Below are positions 9,134 to 19,720 of a DNA stretch of 64,000 bases, one piece after another. The notes under the pieces were generated by a model that had not been told where the DNA came from, searched no databases, and saw only the letters and a program-made list of their open reading frames with translations. Numbering within the stretch: the first letter of the stretch is position 1; each line of letters opens with the position of its first letter. The stretch lies in contig CM027382.1 of assembly GCA_015680905.1 (NCBI GenBank), forward strand, positions 13,303,501-13,367,500. The letters are read 5' to 3'. This DNA comes from Coptis chinensis. Taxonomy: Eukaryota > Streptophyta > Magnoliopsida > Ranunculales > Ranunculaceae. Both the position numbers and the translations under genes were made by a program.

Positions 9134-11860
9134 CTACCAATAATCCCCACAAGAGCAAGATCCACTTCTGAAATGATGGAAACGGTGCACATCCCGCACT
9201 ACTAATTTCCTTGCTGTAACGAGAGAAGTCAACTTCAAGAAAGTGTGACAATCGGTGCACACCCTTAAGTTTTTCATGACATGAACTGGTACACACCCAG
9301 GTAAGCTCAGCAACCCAAAAGCAACTGCAAGTTTCTCACTATGGTAGCCCCAGGATTCCTCAGAACCATTCTTATTTATGTAATCACCTGTATCTTCAAT
9401 CTTCTTAAGAAGCTCTTCTAACTTTCTACGAACATCATTGATTTGTGGGTGGTCTGTATCATCTACAGTGAACACATGTATCCTGTTCCCAGCTTCAATC
9501 CAGCTACAACCAGGATTTTTCCTAATGCCTCTTTCTCTCATCAGTTTCCTCACATCTGAAAGGGCATTCAGATTTCCCGAGTCTGCATACAGGTTGGCTA
9601 GCAGGACATAACTTCCTGAATGTTTTGGATCCAACTCAAACAAATGCTTCACAGCACAATGTGCTAAGTCTGCATTACCATGGGTACGACATGCACTAAG
9701 TAAAGCTCCCCAAGCACCAGCACATGCTTCCATGGGCATCTCATCAATCATTTTCTTGGCATCCTCTAGCAACCCAGCACGTCCAAGAAGGTCAACCATA
9801 CAAGCAAAATGCTCTGAAGTTGGAGATATACCGTGATCTTTTGTCATGGAATCAAAGTACTGTTTTCCTTCCATAACGAGTCCCGAATGACTACAACCTG
9901 ATAGAACAGCAACATAGCTTATATGATCAGGGGCGAGACCTGATTTCAACATGCTCTCAAAAATCTGCACTGCTTTTGTTCCTTGGCCATTTTGAGCATA
10001 CCCTGAGATCATGGCGTTCCAAGAAATTAAGTTCATCTCACTTATTGAATCGAAAACCTCCTGTGCTTCTTCAATCCTACCACATTTTGAGTACATAGTA
10101 ATCATACCATTTACAACCGATATGTTCGCATCAACTCCAATCTTTGTAGTTTGAGCAATGATTTGATTGCCAAGTCGTAATGTGGCTGAATCAGCACAAG
10201 CGCCAAAAAGAGTTGCATATGTTGTCCAATCTGTCCGGACGCTTTCCCTTAGCATCACAGTGTATAACTTGAATCCTTCTTCCCAATGCCCATGCTGTGT
10301 GTATGCAGCTAACATGGAGTTCCAAGTAATGACATTCCGCCCGGGCATACTGTTGAAACATTGACGGGCGTTCTCAAGATCACCAATTTGAGAGAATGCA
10401 GTGAGCATTGCTGTCCAAGATATGATGTCTTTAGCAGGCATCAACTGAAACACATGATGTGCAGTTTTAATCTTTCCACATTTAGCATACATTGTCAGAA
10501 GAGCATTAGCTACAGGGATGGCAGACTCAAGTCCGATCTTAATAGTATAAGGATGGAGTTGAGTCCCTAAAGAAACATCCTTTATACTAGAACATGCTGC
10601 AAGAACCGTAGCAAGTGTGAACCTATCTGAGGCCATTGGCACTTTTCTCATTTCAATAAATAGCCCCATAGCTTCTTCTTCTGACCCAAACTGTGCAAGT
10701 CCCCCAATAAGAGTAGTCCACGAAACTGTATTCTGTTCAGGTAAGCTATTAAATACTTTCTTAGCAGCTACCAAATGTCCACACTTTGCATACATATCAA
10801 TCAAACCACTACCCACATAGACATCAATAGAAGATTTTGATCTAATGAACCGAGCATGCAAATGCTTACCCCAGTATAAATCATGAATACTTGCACATGC
10901 ACTAAGAACACTAGCATATGTCATGGAATTCGCTACAAAGCCTTGATTCCACATTTCAATAAACATAGAAAGAGTCTGAACGCCATACCCATGTTGCGAC
11001 AAGATTGAAATCATCGTGTTCCATGAAACATTATCTCGCTCTGGCATCCTATGGAACATATCAATTGCAAGTTCTACCCGAGATCCTTTCGCATAACAAT
11101 ACATCATACTGTTATAACAAAACAAACTCGGCCTAGAAATCATACGCGATACTTTCTCAGCGTAACCCATTGCTCCACATTTAATGTACATATCAAGAAT
11201 CGAAGTTTCCAGAAAAGGGTCTCTTCCAAAACCAAACTTCTTAACGAGACAATGCAATTGCAATCCTAACTCAAGCAACCCCAGACTTCCACACGCCTTC
11301 AAAACACACGACAAAGAAAAAGGATCAGGCTCACAACTAAAATCCCTCATCATTAAAGCAAACACATTTAAAGTCTCCCCACTTTCTCCATTCTGAAAAT
11401 AACCCGACATCATAGAATTCCAAGACACACAATCTCTCTCACCCATTTCATCAAACAGTTTTCTAGCTTCCTTCATTCTCCCAGAATCAGCTAACCCACT
11501 TATCATAGTATTCCAACTAAACACATTACGTTCCTCAATCTCCTCAAAAACAAGTATAGCATCATCAACTAATCCACACTTTGAGTACATGTTCAACAAA
11601 TGGTTTTGAAGGAATATCGAAGAAGCAAAACCAGTGGAGATTAAATGTGCATGGAGTTTTTGAGCATTAGGTATTGTTCCACAAGCTTTCATAGCTTCAG
11701 AAAGTGTTTTGGAGAATTCCATGTAAGGTTTTTGTTTGGAGAAGTTGAGGTATAAAGAGTTCATGCTTTCTTTTGCGTGGCTTTCTTGGTAAATATAACG
11801 AACTAGTTGTTGTTGAGTAGTTTTGCATTTTGAGCGGGTGCATGGAAACTTTAAAAACAT
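9134..11860 (-). CDS. Pentatricopeptide repeat protein, PLS-E-DYW class (908 residues)
   Basis: PLS-class PPR-DYW proteins bind organellar transcripts and act in C-to-U RNA editing; the DYW domain is the cytidine deaminase. The reading frame is intronless, as usual for the family. Residues 1-55 are basic and poor in acidic residues, suggesting an organelle (probably mitochondrial) presequence. An alternative start is Met33. From about residue 58 to 680 there is an uninterrupted array of PPR motifs, seen as repeated VVSWNTMI/AYAKCG-like words (NVFSWNTMISGLADSG, YAKCGKIKTAHHVF, NLISWNAMISGYAQNG). E/E+ motifs follow. The DYW domain starts at NPGCSWIE (about 782), has the catalytic HSE at 840-842 and zinc ligands CTDCH at 868-872, and ends CSCGDYW. 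All key deaminase residues are present. The edited site cannot be told from sequence alone. A broken copy of its 5' end lies at 28456-31815. Confidence 0.93.
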   Translation of the reverse strand: MFLKFPCTRSKCKTTQQQLVRYIYQESHAKESMNSLYLNFSKQKPYMEFSKTLSEAMKACGTIPNAQKLHAHLISTGFASSIFLQNHLLNMYSKCGLVDDAILVFEEIEERNVFSWNTMISGLADSGRMKEARKLFDEMGERDCVSWNSMMSGYFQNGESGETLNVFALMMRDFSCEPDPFSLSCVLKACGSLGLLELGLQLHCLVKKFGFGRDPFLETSILDMYIKCGAMGYAEKVSRMISRPSLFCYNSMMYCYAKGSRVELAIDMFHRMPERDNVSWNTMISILSQHGYGVQTLSMFIEMWNQGFVANSMTYASVLSACASIHDLYWGKHLHARFIRSKSSIDVYVGSGLIDMYAKCGHLVAAKKVFNSLPEQNTVSWTTLIGGLAQFGSEEEAMGLFIEMRKVPMASDRFTLATVLAACSSIKDVSLGTQLHPYTIKIGLESAIPVANALLTMYAKCGKIKTAHHVFQLMPAKDIISWTAMLTAFSQIGDLENARQCFNSMPGRNVITWNSMLAAYTQHGHWEEGFKLYTVMLRESVRTDWTTYATLFGACADSATLRLGNQIIAQTTKIGVDANISVVNGMITMYSKCGRIEEAQEVFDSISEMNLISWNAMISGYAQNGQGTKAVQIFESMLKSGLAPDHISYVAVLSGCSHSGLVMEGKQYFDSMTKDHGISPTSEHFACMVDLLGRAGLLEDAKKMIDEMPMEACAGAWGALLSACRTHGNADLAHCAVKHLFELDPKHSGSYVLLANLYADSGNLNALSDVRKLMRERGIRKNPGCSWIEAGNRIHVFTVDDTDHPQINDVRRKLEELLKKIEDTGDYINKNGSEESWGYHSEKLAVAFGLLSLPGCVPVHVMKNLRVCTDCHTFLKLTSLVTARKLVVRDVHRFHHFRSGSCSCGDYW

Positions 11861-12131
11861 TCAAAACTACCAACGTAAAGGTTTCTACGATCTATTCACT
11901 TGTTCATATTTTTGTGGGAAAAGTGAATACGCAATTTCGCTGAAATATTGGATATCTCGGCGAAATATTTTGGTTTTTTGAGAATCTGGAACGAATATAT
12001 GAGTACATTCACTGCACCATAGTTACAGGAGTGTCAACCACCACTAGCACTGCTAGTCTGCTATAAGGAGACCAACTGGGCTGCTAGATTTATAAAAGAC
12101 TCTCCAAAGATTTATAAGAGACTTTTTTTTT
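11861..12131. other. PPR gene upstream region
   Basis: Presumed promoter and leader of the PPR gene on the minus strand. The part 11861-12005 is also present, diverged, at 28663-28710 and 31708-31815, so it was duplicated together with the gene's 5' end. No clear TATA box. Confidence 0.45.
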
Positions 12132-12335
12132 CTAGATGAACAATTCTCTAAAAACATTGAGGGGGTGTATTGATGTCCCTAATGAGCTGTAGAGTTTTTT
12201 CCTTTGCATCATGTGAGAAAACTTCCTAGTGAGTTTGGCAACTTCTTTCCAGTTTGCAGCTGCTGCGTCCTCAGTTAGTACATTCTCCTTGACAAACTCC
12301 ATAACTTTGGGCCAGATCCTACAGGACGACGCCAT
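12132..12335 (-). CDS. Hypothetical small protein (67 residues)
   Basis: Open frame starting MASSCRIWPKVMEFVKENVL, with a plausible plant start context (four tandem CCAAT-like words run up to ATGGCG). The first 50 residues look like an amphipathic, helical, basic protein (KEVAKLTRKFSHMMQRKK); the last 17 look less protein-like, and a splice site there is possible. I do not recognise a family. It could be a genuine small gene, an exon of a longer one, or chance. Confidence 0.35.
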   Translation of the reverse strand: MASSCRIWPKVMEFVKENVLTEDAAAANWKEVAKLTRKFSHMMQRKKLYSSLGTSIHPLNVFRELFI

Positions 12336-12540
12336 TGGATTGGATTGGATTGGAGGGAGTTGGTATTGGCTTTGTAATTGTTTTGCAAATATAGTACCTA
12401 TACTAATAGTGATATCAAATAAATCTTTAGTTCTTGATCATATATAAATCAAAATTCTAAGACATGTAAACATCAACCATTTTTAATTTGCCCTAGAATG
12501 GTTTAAAAGATATTTTAGAATCAAAGGCATGATCATATAT

Positions 12541-12783
12541 TATTAGAATATGTCAAATATGGAAAGTCTCATATTTCTATAAGTGTGGACATCCATATCT
12601 AGTAGTTTCTATTATCATGTTTTAGTTTAGTGTAAGTATGTAACTCTGGATAGAGAACAAACTCTCTCAGACTCTATATTCCAACCCTAATCAATCTCTA
12701 ATCTTCTTAGTTCTTATTCTTAGTTTCTCTAATATATCAATGTCACAACTTTCCTAGCATCACCACTAACATAGAATTCAATA
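12541..12783 (+). repeat. 5' LTR of the non-coding LTR element
   Basis: Begins TATTAGAATATGTC and ends ATTCAATA; same length as its partner at 14650-14892. Confidence 0.88.
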
Positions 12784-13174
12784 TGGCATCAGAGCGAGGT
12801 TCAGTGGTATGCTAGGAGAGGAATCCATTACCAAGAAAAAAAATCAAGGTTCTTTAAGTTTTTCAGTATAGTATTCAAGAAGAAGAATGATTTCTCACAA
12901 GAAAAAGTTCTTATATCTCAATTCAAGTTTCAATCTTTCTCTGGAAGGATTTACTGTTCACCGGCACTATTTACTAGCACTGTTTACTGACACTATTTTC
13001 GGTACTGTTCATCGTCATGTTAAAATAAGTTTTTAAGATTCCGCTAGTGTTTAAAGTTTGTTTGAAGAATGCTAGGAGAGAGATCCGAAGTTTTTTAGTA
13101 TTGGCATGGTTTTTTAGTATTGTTTCGCTTCCGCAATCTACATCTTCCGCAATCTCTCTGTCTTAGTACTGATA

Positions 13175-13419
13175 AGAGGGGCACAACCTCTTTGTATCTC
13201 GGTGTCTTTGAAGTTAGTATTGGATGAGATGCGCATGCGCTCAATCACACACCAAAAGTTGTTTTCAGTATTGTTTGTTTTGTACTCAGAGAAGAGGGCA
13301 CGCGCCCTTAAGTACATCCTTGCCCAAGGTGCGCATGCACCCTGAGTATTGGAAGTTGGAATAGTGGAGGGCGCGCACGCCCTCCAATAGGCCTTGCCAA
13401 GAGCGCGACCGCGCCCATG
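13175..13419. repeat. Series of GC-rich palindromic words in the LTR element
   Basis: Six GC-rich, nearly self-complementary words lie 35-70 bases apart: AGAGGGGCACAACCTCTT (13175), GAGATGCGCATGCGCTCA (13226), GAGGGCACGCGCCCTTA (13294), AGGTGCGCATGCACCCTG (13327), GAGGGCGCGCACGCCCTCC (13367) and GAGCGCGACCGCGCCCATG (13401). The bases differ but the palindrome is kept in most. Confidence 0.75.
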
Positions 13420-14089
13420 TCTCCACACATCAATTTTTGAGATTTTTGAAGTATCAAGCCTTTGGAAGGTAGTTTGCACTCTCATCCAAGATTGGAGGGG
13501 TAGTATTATTTGTATGCCGTTATGGATGTTTGGGTTTCTAGTTTCTGCGCAGTTGGTATTGATGCCGTCTTCTGTCTCAGTTTCTAGAACATGATCAAGT
13601 TGTTTGTTTGAAGTATTATATGGGTACATGACCTCTATCTCACGAGGAATTATTCTTTCCATCTTTCACTGTTCTAGAAGTTCGCAGTCATAAAAAGGCG
13701 CGACCCACCCTTCACCCTCTATAGTGAATATTGTTTGATGCATGTTCTGTTAGAATTTTTTTTGTGTATTAGAGTATGAAGTATAGTTTTTTGAAGTGGG
13801 CATTGGTTGGTTGTATAAGTTGGTATTTGGTTTTCTCTATTTCAAGTTCAAGTCGGAATAGACAAGTCTTTGTATGTTCCTACTCAGCTTTGTATATTCC
13901 AACTTGAGAGGGGGAATAGGGAGATATGAAGACATTCAGTAGTATATGAGGGAAGGAGAATATGGAGACGCATGAGAAAGAGTACTCATGTCTCCATATT
14001 CCAGCAAGCCTTGACGAACTCTTCATGACAAGGCATATCCACTATTCAGTCTTTAGTATGATATCTCCACTATTCAGTCTTTATTATTC

Positions 14090-14262
14090 AGGTAGCAGTC
14101 AAGCTTAAACTGCACGTATGTTTCAGGTTGCAGTCACACCAAAACTGCACATATGTTTCAGGTAGCAGTCAAGCCTAAACTGCAAGTATGTTTTAGGTAG
14201 CAGTCAAGCCTAAATTGCATTCATTAGGATTTAGGTAGCAGTCAAGTTATAATTGCACTAGT
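14090..14262 (+). repeat. Tandem repeat, about 35-bp unit, five copies
   Basis: Unit begins GGTAGCAGTCAAGCCTAAAC and continues with TGCA-TATGTTT; five copies start near 14091, 14126, 14161, 14196 and 14232, with the last two more diverged. It lies in the 3' part of the internal region of the LTR element. Confidence 0.8.
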
Positions 14263-14649
14263 ATTTAGTATTCAGAAGTATCTATAATAGTATTTTGTTA
14301 ACATTAACAGTGATATTGATAGTAGCAGGCAAGAAGCGCACATCAAGTCAGTGTTATTGTTTTCAATTTATATTATGACAATCATAACAACGAATGGAGT
14401 GAGTAGTAGCCAAGCAACGCGCCACTAAATCGGTGTTATGATTTTAGTTTGTGATTGTGGTACACCTTCAGTATTCACGTTAGGCCATTGCCTACATCGA
14501 CAGTTTCAGCTCCATAACGTCTAAACAGTTGTTCGAGTTCTTCAACTAAAGACATTTCTATACGAAAGGGGGAGCAGTATTCTTATCTTTTGTTTTTTGT
14601 AATCCAAGTTGTAATTTGCATAGTTTGCGTAATTACAGCTTGGGGGGAG

Positions 14650-14892
14650 TATTAGAATATGTCAAATATGGAAAGTCCCATATTTTTATAAGTGTGGACA
14701 TCCATATATAGTAGTTTCTATTATCATGTTTTAGTTTAGTATAAGTATATAACTCTGGATAGAGAACAAACTCTCTCAGACTCTATATTCCAACCCTAAT
14801 CAATCTATAGTCTTCTTAGTTCTTTTTCTTGGTTTCTCTAATATATCAAGGTCACAACTCTCATAGCATCACCACTAACATAGAATTCAACA
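14650..14892 (+). repeat. 3' LTR of the non-coding LTR element
   Basis: Begins TATTAGAATATGTC and ends ATTCAACA, directly after the G-rich polypurine tract. Confidence 0.88.
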
Positions 14893-14941
14893 TATATATT
14901 CGCATAACTCAATTGAAAAATAAAACTCGAAACGTCTTTTA

Positions 14942-17063
14942 ATAAATTGTTTTGCCCAAAAAATTGCGGTAACGGTATGATCCATGACGAAGGAGAGATG
15001 TTGGATTAATATAATTGAAAATATTTAGTGGCCATCGATTTGCCATGACCATTTGAAATTTTGTCTAGAGAACAAAAGATTTGGTTTTTAAGATGTGGGT
15101 TTTGCAAATCAAATTGAAAAGAAGTCCGATTTTTATTTTGAATCTATTATTATTATTATTGTTATCATTATTTTTTATTTTCAATACCCCAAATATGTTT
15201 GGGACATTCTATTAAAATGATGTAGTTAACAGGTATGCCAAATTGCCAGTAAACGTGTTAGTTATGAGTTAGTTACAGGGAATGTTAATGTTTTATTCGG
15301 TGACCAAGATTAATTAGTCTTCTCATGAAACTCTCCAAGACAAATAGGGGGAAAACGTAACTCTCAAGGACACTTGTTTTTTTAATCACTTACAAAGACC
15401 GGATAGATAAAAGGTCAAGTATACCCAATATGCAAAATTAAAAACGACTCGGGTAGATGAAAGGTCAAGTATACCCTTGACGCAAAATTAAAAATGGCTC
15501 GGCCCAACCGAAATGACTCAGTGTATATAGTATGAACAATCACTTTTCATATGAGCATTCATTGTTCACACCTATTTGAGGTATGAACAATCACTGTTCA
15601 TACCTCAACATAATATATGTTCAGTAAGAACACCTATTAGAGTATGGACAATCATTGTTCATACCCCTATTGTTCATACTTTAACATGAGCTATATGAAC
15701 ACTCATTGTTCATACCTATTTGGGGTATGAATAATCAATGTTCATATCTCAATATAATGTATGATAAGTAAGAACACCTATTGGAGTATTGTTCATACCT
15801 ATTTAGGGTATGAACAATCACTGTTCGTACCTCAACATGAGCTATGAACACTCATTGTTCATACCTATTTGGGGTATGAACAATCACTATTCACACCTCA
15901 ATATAATGTATGATTAGTAAGAACACCTATTAGAGTATGAACAATGATTATTCATACCTCAACATGAGCTATTAACAATGATTGTTCATATGAACAATTA
16001 CTGTTCACACCTTAATGTAATGTATGATTAGTAAGAATACCTATTAGAGTATGAACAATGATTGTTCATACCTAGCTATTTGGAGTATGAACAATCACTA
16101 TTTATACCTCAACATGAGATATGAACAATCATTGTTCATACCTATTTGGGGTATAGTATGAATAATCAATGTTCATACCTCAACATAATGTATGATTAGT
16201 AAGAACACATTTTGGAGTAGGAACAATGACTGTTCATACCTATTTTGGTTATGAACAATCAATGTTCATACCTCAACATAATGTATAATCAGTAAAAACA
16301 CATATTAGAGTATAAATACTTCAACATATTGTATGAGATACGCTCATCTATGTAGGTATGAACAATCAATGTTCATATATTAGCATAATGTATGAATACT
16401 CATTGTTCATAGCAAAACGACTGAAAATGTAAAATTGGAAAATATTTATTTCAAATCTAGGCTATTTGTCCTTACGAGTTATTTTTATTCGAAAATTGGT
16501 TTTCCGAGTTATTTACACTTGAAAATTGTCCCTTAGAGTTATTAAAAAAAAACATTGGTTCTGTGAATGATTTTCACTAGCAAATGGGCCTTAGGACCAA
16601 TTTCTTATTAATTAATTACCTCCTCATGTACTGTCACCGTCACCTCTTATCCATCTACATTCACGAACGATTACTGATTTGACCCATATTTGAATAGTTT
16701 GATTCCCAATTTTTACTTCCCAAAACCCCAACTCTCATTCCCAAGATGTCATCGGTTCTGTTTATTTTCCATATTACAACAACACTCACAGTTCCATTTA
16801 TCTCCTTATTACAAATAAATAAAGACATTATTCTTATATATTGGAAATCAATCCTAACTTTGAAAATCAATTAAGTTATGGAAAAATATCAACCGCATTC
16901 TTAAGTCTACCAAACCTAGAAACCTTAAACCATGCCATTAAAATTTCAAATGACCATGGTAGATCGATGACCACTAAATATTTTCAATTAGATTAATCCA
17001 ACACCTCTCCGTCATCGATCATTCGTACCGTTACCGCAAATTTCTGGGCAAAAAGAAACTATT
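14942..17063. mobile_element. TIR DNA element, about 2.1 kb, non-coding (MULE-like or large MITE)
   Basis: About 120-bp terminal inverted repeats: left 14942-15062, right 16940-17063 in reverse. Shared words include TTGCGGTAACGGTA, TGTTGGATTAAT, AATTGAAAATATTTAGTGG and CATTTGAAATTTT; identity looks close to 88 percent. No transposase is visible, so it is non-autonomous. Long inverted repeats suggest a Mutator-like origin, but no target duplication could be fixed: the left end is close to the 3' end of the LTR element at 14892. The core holds a palindromic minisatellite. Confidence 0.75.
15530..16420. repeat. Palindromic minisatellite, TATGAACAAT(C/G)ATTGTTCATA
   Basis: About 0.9 kb made of a word that is almost its own reverse complement (TATGAACAATCATTGTTCAT plus A), alternating with spacers such as CCTCAACATAATGTATGATT and AGTAAGAACACCTATTAGAG. 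More than 15 half or full palindromes can be counted. The higher-order unit is roughly 85-120 bp. It is not a CRISPR array: spacers repeat and spacing is irregular. Confidence 0.9.
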
Positions 17064-17899
17064 AAACTGTTTGGCAACATTCAAAAGACATGTCATGGAG
17101 AAACACATGCATTTTGTACCAAATAACAGATCCGGAGGCAATTCTCCACATACCAAAATGGTAGTAGGTATATTTAAACAAAGGCAGAGAAATCCACTTA
17201 GGAGTTAGGATACGGGTTACACAAATAGGATATAGAGGAGTAGCTTTAAAAAAAACATCTTCATAATAGGTGACTCTAGTTAATGGTGCAGATCAGAGCA
17301 TTTCTAGATCATTCACAAGATCTCTATTATGTATTAATAATGCAAGTTTGATGTACACTATTTGTAAAGAAGTTGTGCAGCTGCTCCATTGCAAGAGGTG
17401 AGAAAGACAACATAATGTTGCACATTTTCAATTTCATAAAATCTTTTAGGGGAACGTAATGTTGATCTAAATTGTTGCACATTTTGATGGGATGGTTATA
17501 TGAACTCCACTAAAACGAACTCTACCACTAAAAATAATGAATTGGAAGCTGACTTTTGTTGGAGATGTTCTCTACACAATAGAGATGATCTTCACAAAAA
17601 ATCAACTCATTTGAAGATGTACAACCTTGTTGAAAATCGTTTGGAATATTATGAAATTATCCAACGGTTTTCGATTATTCTAATTTCAATATAACTTTTG
17701 AAAAGGTTAAACAAATTCAATATAATTGAACTAAATTTTTGCAGGAGTGTTCTTCACTATAAGATCGATGTATATTTGCGCTCCACCAAAAATCACCCCT
17801 TATTTCATCTTGTAAGTTGTAAGTCCACTTTTAGGGGTGGAGTAACTTTGGAGTCACTATAATGATACTTCAAAATTTTAAAAAGATTTATTTTATTTT
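17064..17899. other. Intergenic, no gene recognised
   Basis: AT-rich unique-looking sequence between two TIR elements. One 64-residue open frame at 17500-17694 has no recognisable feature. Nothing else seen. Confidence 0.5.
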
Positions 17900-17970
17900 G
17901 GAAAATTACCTATAAGTGGAACTTTGAATTTCTATGACAAAAAACCAGGTGGCCTAACTTTTAAGACCAG

Positions 17971-19720
17971 TGATAAAACGTTAAATTGTACGTTTTGGTT
18001 TTATACTTAAGTCCGAAGTCCGAAGACTAAAGTCCAAAGTCCAAAGTTCGTATAGTCGTCCGTTTAGTCAAGTTACCTTACTCACGTAGGTTTGGTAGGA
18101 TAGGTCAAGTAAGGGATCGTCCAAACCTTAGGGCTCGACAAGGTTTACAACTTTTGGTGAGTAGGATTTTAGGTTATTTAGTTGGTTTAAGTAAATTAAC
18201 GATAATGCAAATAATATAAATAAATAACGGTGATTTCGACGTAAATAAACAAAGATAGAGAAACAGAGAGAGGGTTAATCGTACTCATGCAAGAATCATT
18301 TTCAACAGTTTATACTACTATATCACTACAATTATAATCCGTCTCGAGTTCATAGACAAACCGGAGACGACGTCGAGTATCGATCCCTAGCGAAATACAC
18401 ATATCTCTAAGCGCATCTTACTATCATAAGGAGTTGAACTAATATTTCATATCTGGAATATCATTTCAGCTCCTTGTTCAATTCTACATCAGCTGGACAA
18501 ATTGGAGAGCTGTGTGACACCAGAGAGTCGCGCGCGAGACATTTTGGGTCTCTCGCAAGATTGTTCTAGAGCATCAACACTCCAAATTTGTATAGTCTCA
18601 ATCATTTTAGGACCGGATGTATAATCTACACCTAATTCCTAAGTAGTGATTCTAGAACACTAAAGTGTCAATCCGGATTCTCACACGAGCAGCATAACCC
18701 TCCCCCTGAGGGGAGGGGGATTAGCTCATGGTCATTGGAGGAAAAATTAAACTTGCTGTATACAATAAATAAGTAAATGCAGGACATGAATTAAACTTGA
18801 AAAGAAATGACTTTTATTAAGAAGAAAGACTTACAATACTGAAGCTGCTGGAAGGGAAAATGACGGAATGTAAACTACCTACTGGAATGAAGCTACAGAC
18901 GATAAACTAAAGCTAACTAACTAATGAGCAAAGGCTAAAACATAAAATGCTGAAGGAGAAAAATTGAAGACCCCCCTCACATATATATAGGCTGGTCTCC
19001 CTCGTGAAGCCTATTAATCTATTTTGTCCTTTTGTTAAATTGAATCCTTCAAAACTTTGAAATACAAAGTTTTGTCTTTACCTGGTTTACTTTGCTTTTT
19101 GTCTTTTCCTCATTTGTATTCCTTCCAAAGTTTTGTTTAGGAAACAAAACTTGCAATTAATGTTTTGTCTTCAGCCAATTCAATTCAAACATTGAATTGA
19201 TACGTGTCTTTTCCTTTTGCAAGGTGGCACAAAATTGTGACCATCACTTGCCACTTGCCTATGCTGACTCGTCATGCCTTTTGGGCCCGTAGAGTGGGTC
19301 CACGTGGTGTGTCCAGTGTGGCGCCAATTTTGGCGTTTTTACAACTTTTTGTCTTTGCATAGAGTTCGTCGCCCTGGTTGCTCTAGAAGTTCACTAGCCA
19401 AAGTCGGCTTCCAGGTTTGAAAGATGCGAGCTTCAGAAGTTTGCTGCTTCTTTACATGTAGACCCGTTTTGCACTGGTTTTGTTCCTTTGGAAACTTCGA
19501 CTCTAGTCAGGCTTTGTTGGGCTTCACTGGGGCTGTCGTGGGAAGACCTCAAATATTCTAGTATTCCCGTACTTCGATTCATGTTTTATCATTATATTCA
19601 CGTTAACTGTGGAAACCTGCAAAAGTACGAAAATATAATTATTACATGATTATTAATAACATAATTGACCAAAATGCTATGTCTCTCGGGGTTTAATATT
19701 ACAGTTTTGGGTGCTTATCA
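17971..19720 (-). repeat. 3' LTR of the Athila-type fossil
   Basis: Near-identical along its full length to 25869-27619. Confidence 0.92.

Larger units (their letters stand above)
12541..14892 (+). mobile_element. Non-coding LTR retrotransposon (LARD/TRIM-like, copia-type primer site)
   Basis: Two 243-bp LTRs (12541-12783 and 14650-14892) flank 1.87 kb of internal sequence. The 5-bp target duplication TATAT is exact (12536-12540 and 14893-14897). A primer site TGGCATCAGAGCGAGG, like the tRNA-Met site of copia elements, starts at 12784. A polypurine tract TTGGGGGGAG ends at 14649. No gag or pol is seen, so it must have moved with proteins from another element. By eye the LTRs differ at about 14 of 243 positions, which at usual plant rates means a few million years. 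Confidence 0.88.

Noticed and set aside
13138-13662. 174-residue minus-strand ORF in the small LTR element
   Set aside because: Spans the GC palindrome series and has no recognisable domain; likely chance.
15530-16420. CRISPR-like look of palindromic repeats with spacers
   Set aside because: Plant nuclear context, spacers repeat among themselves, spacing is irregular and no cas genes are present.
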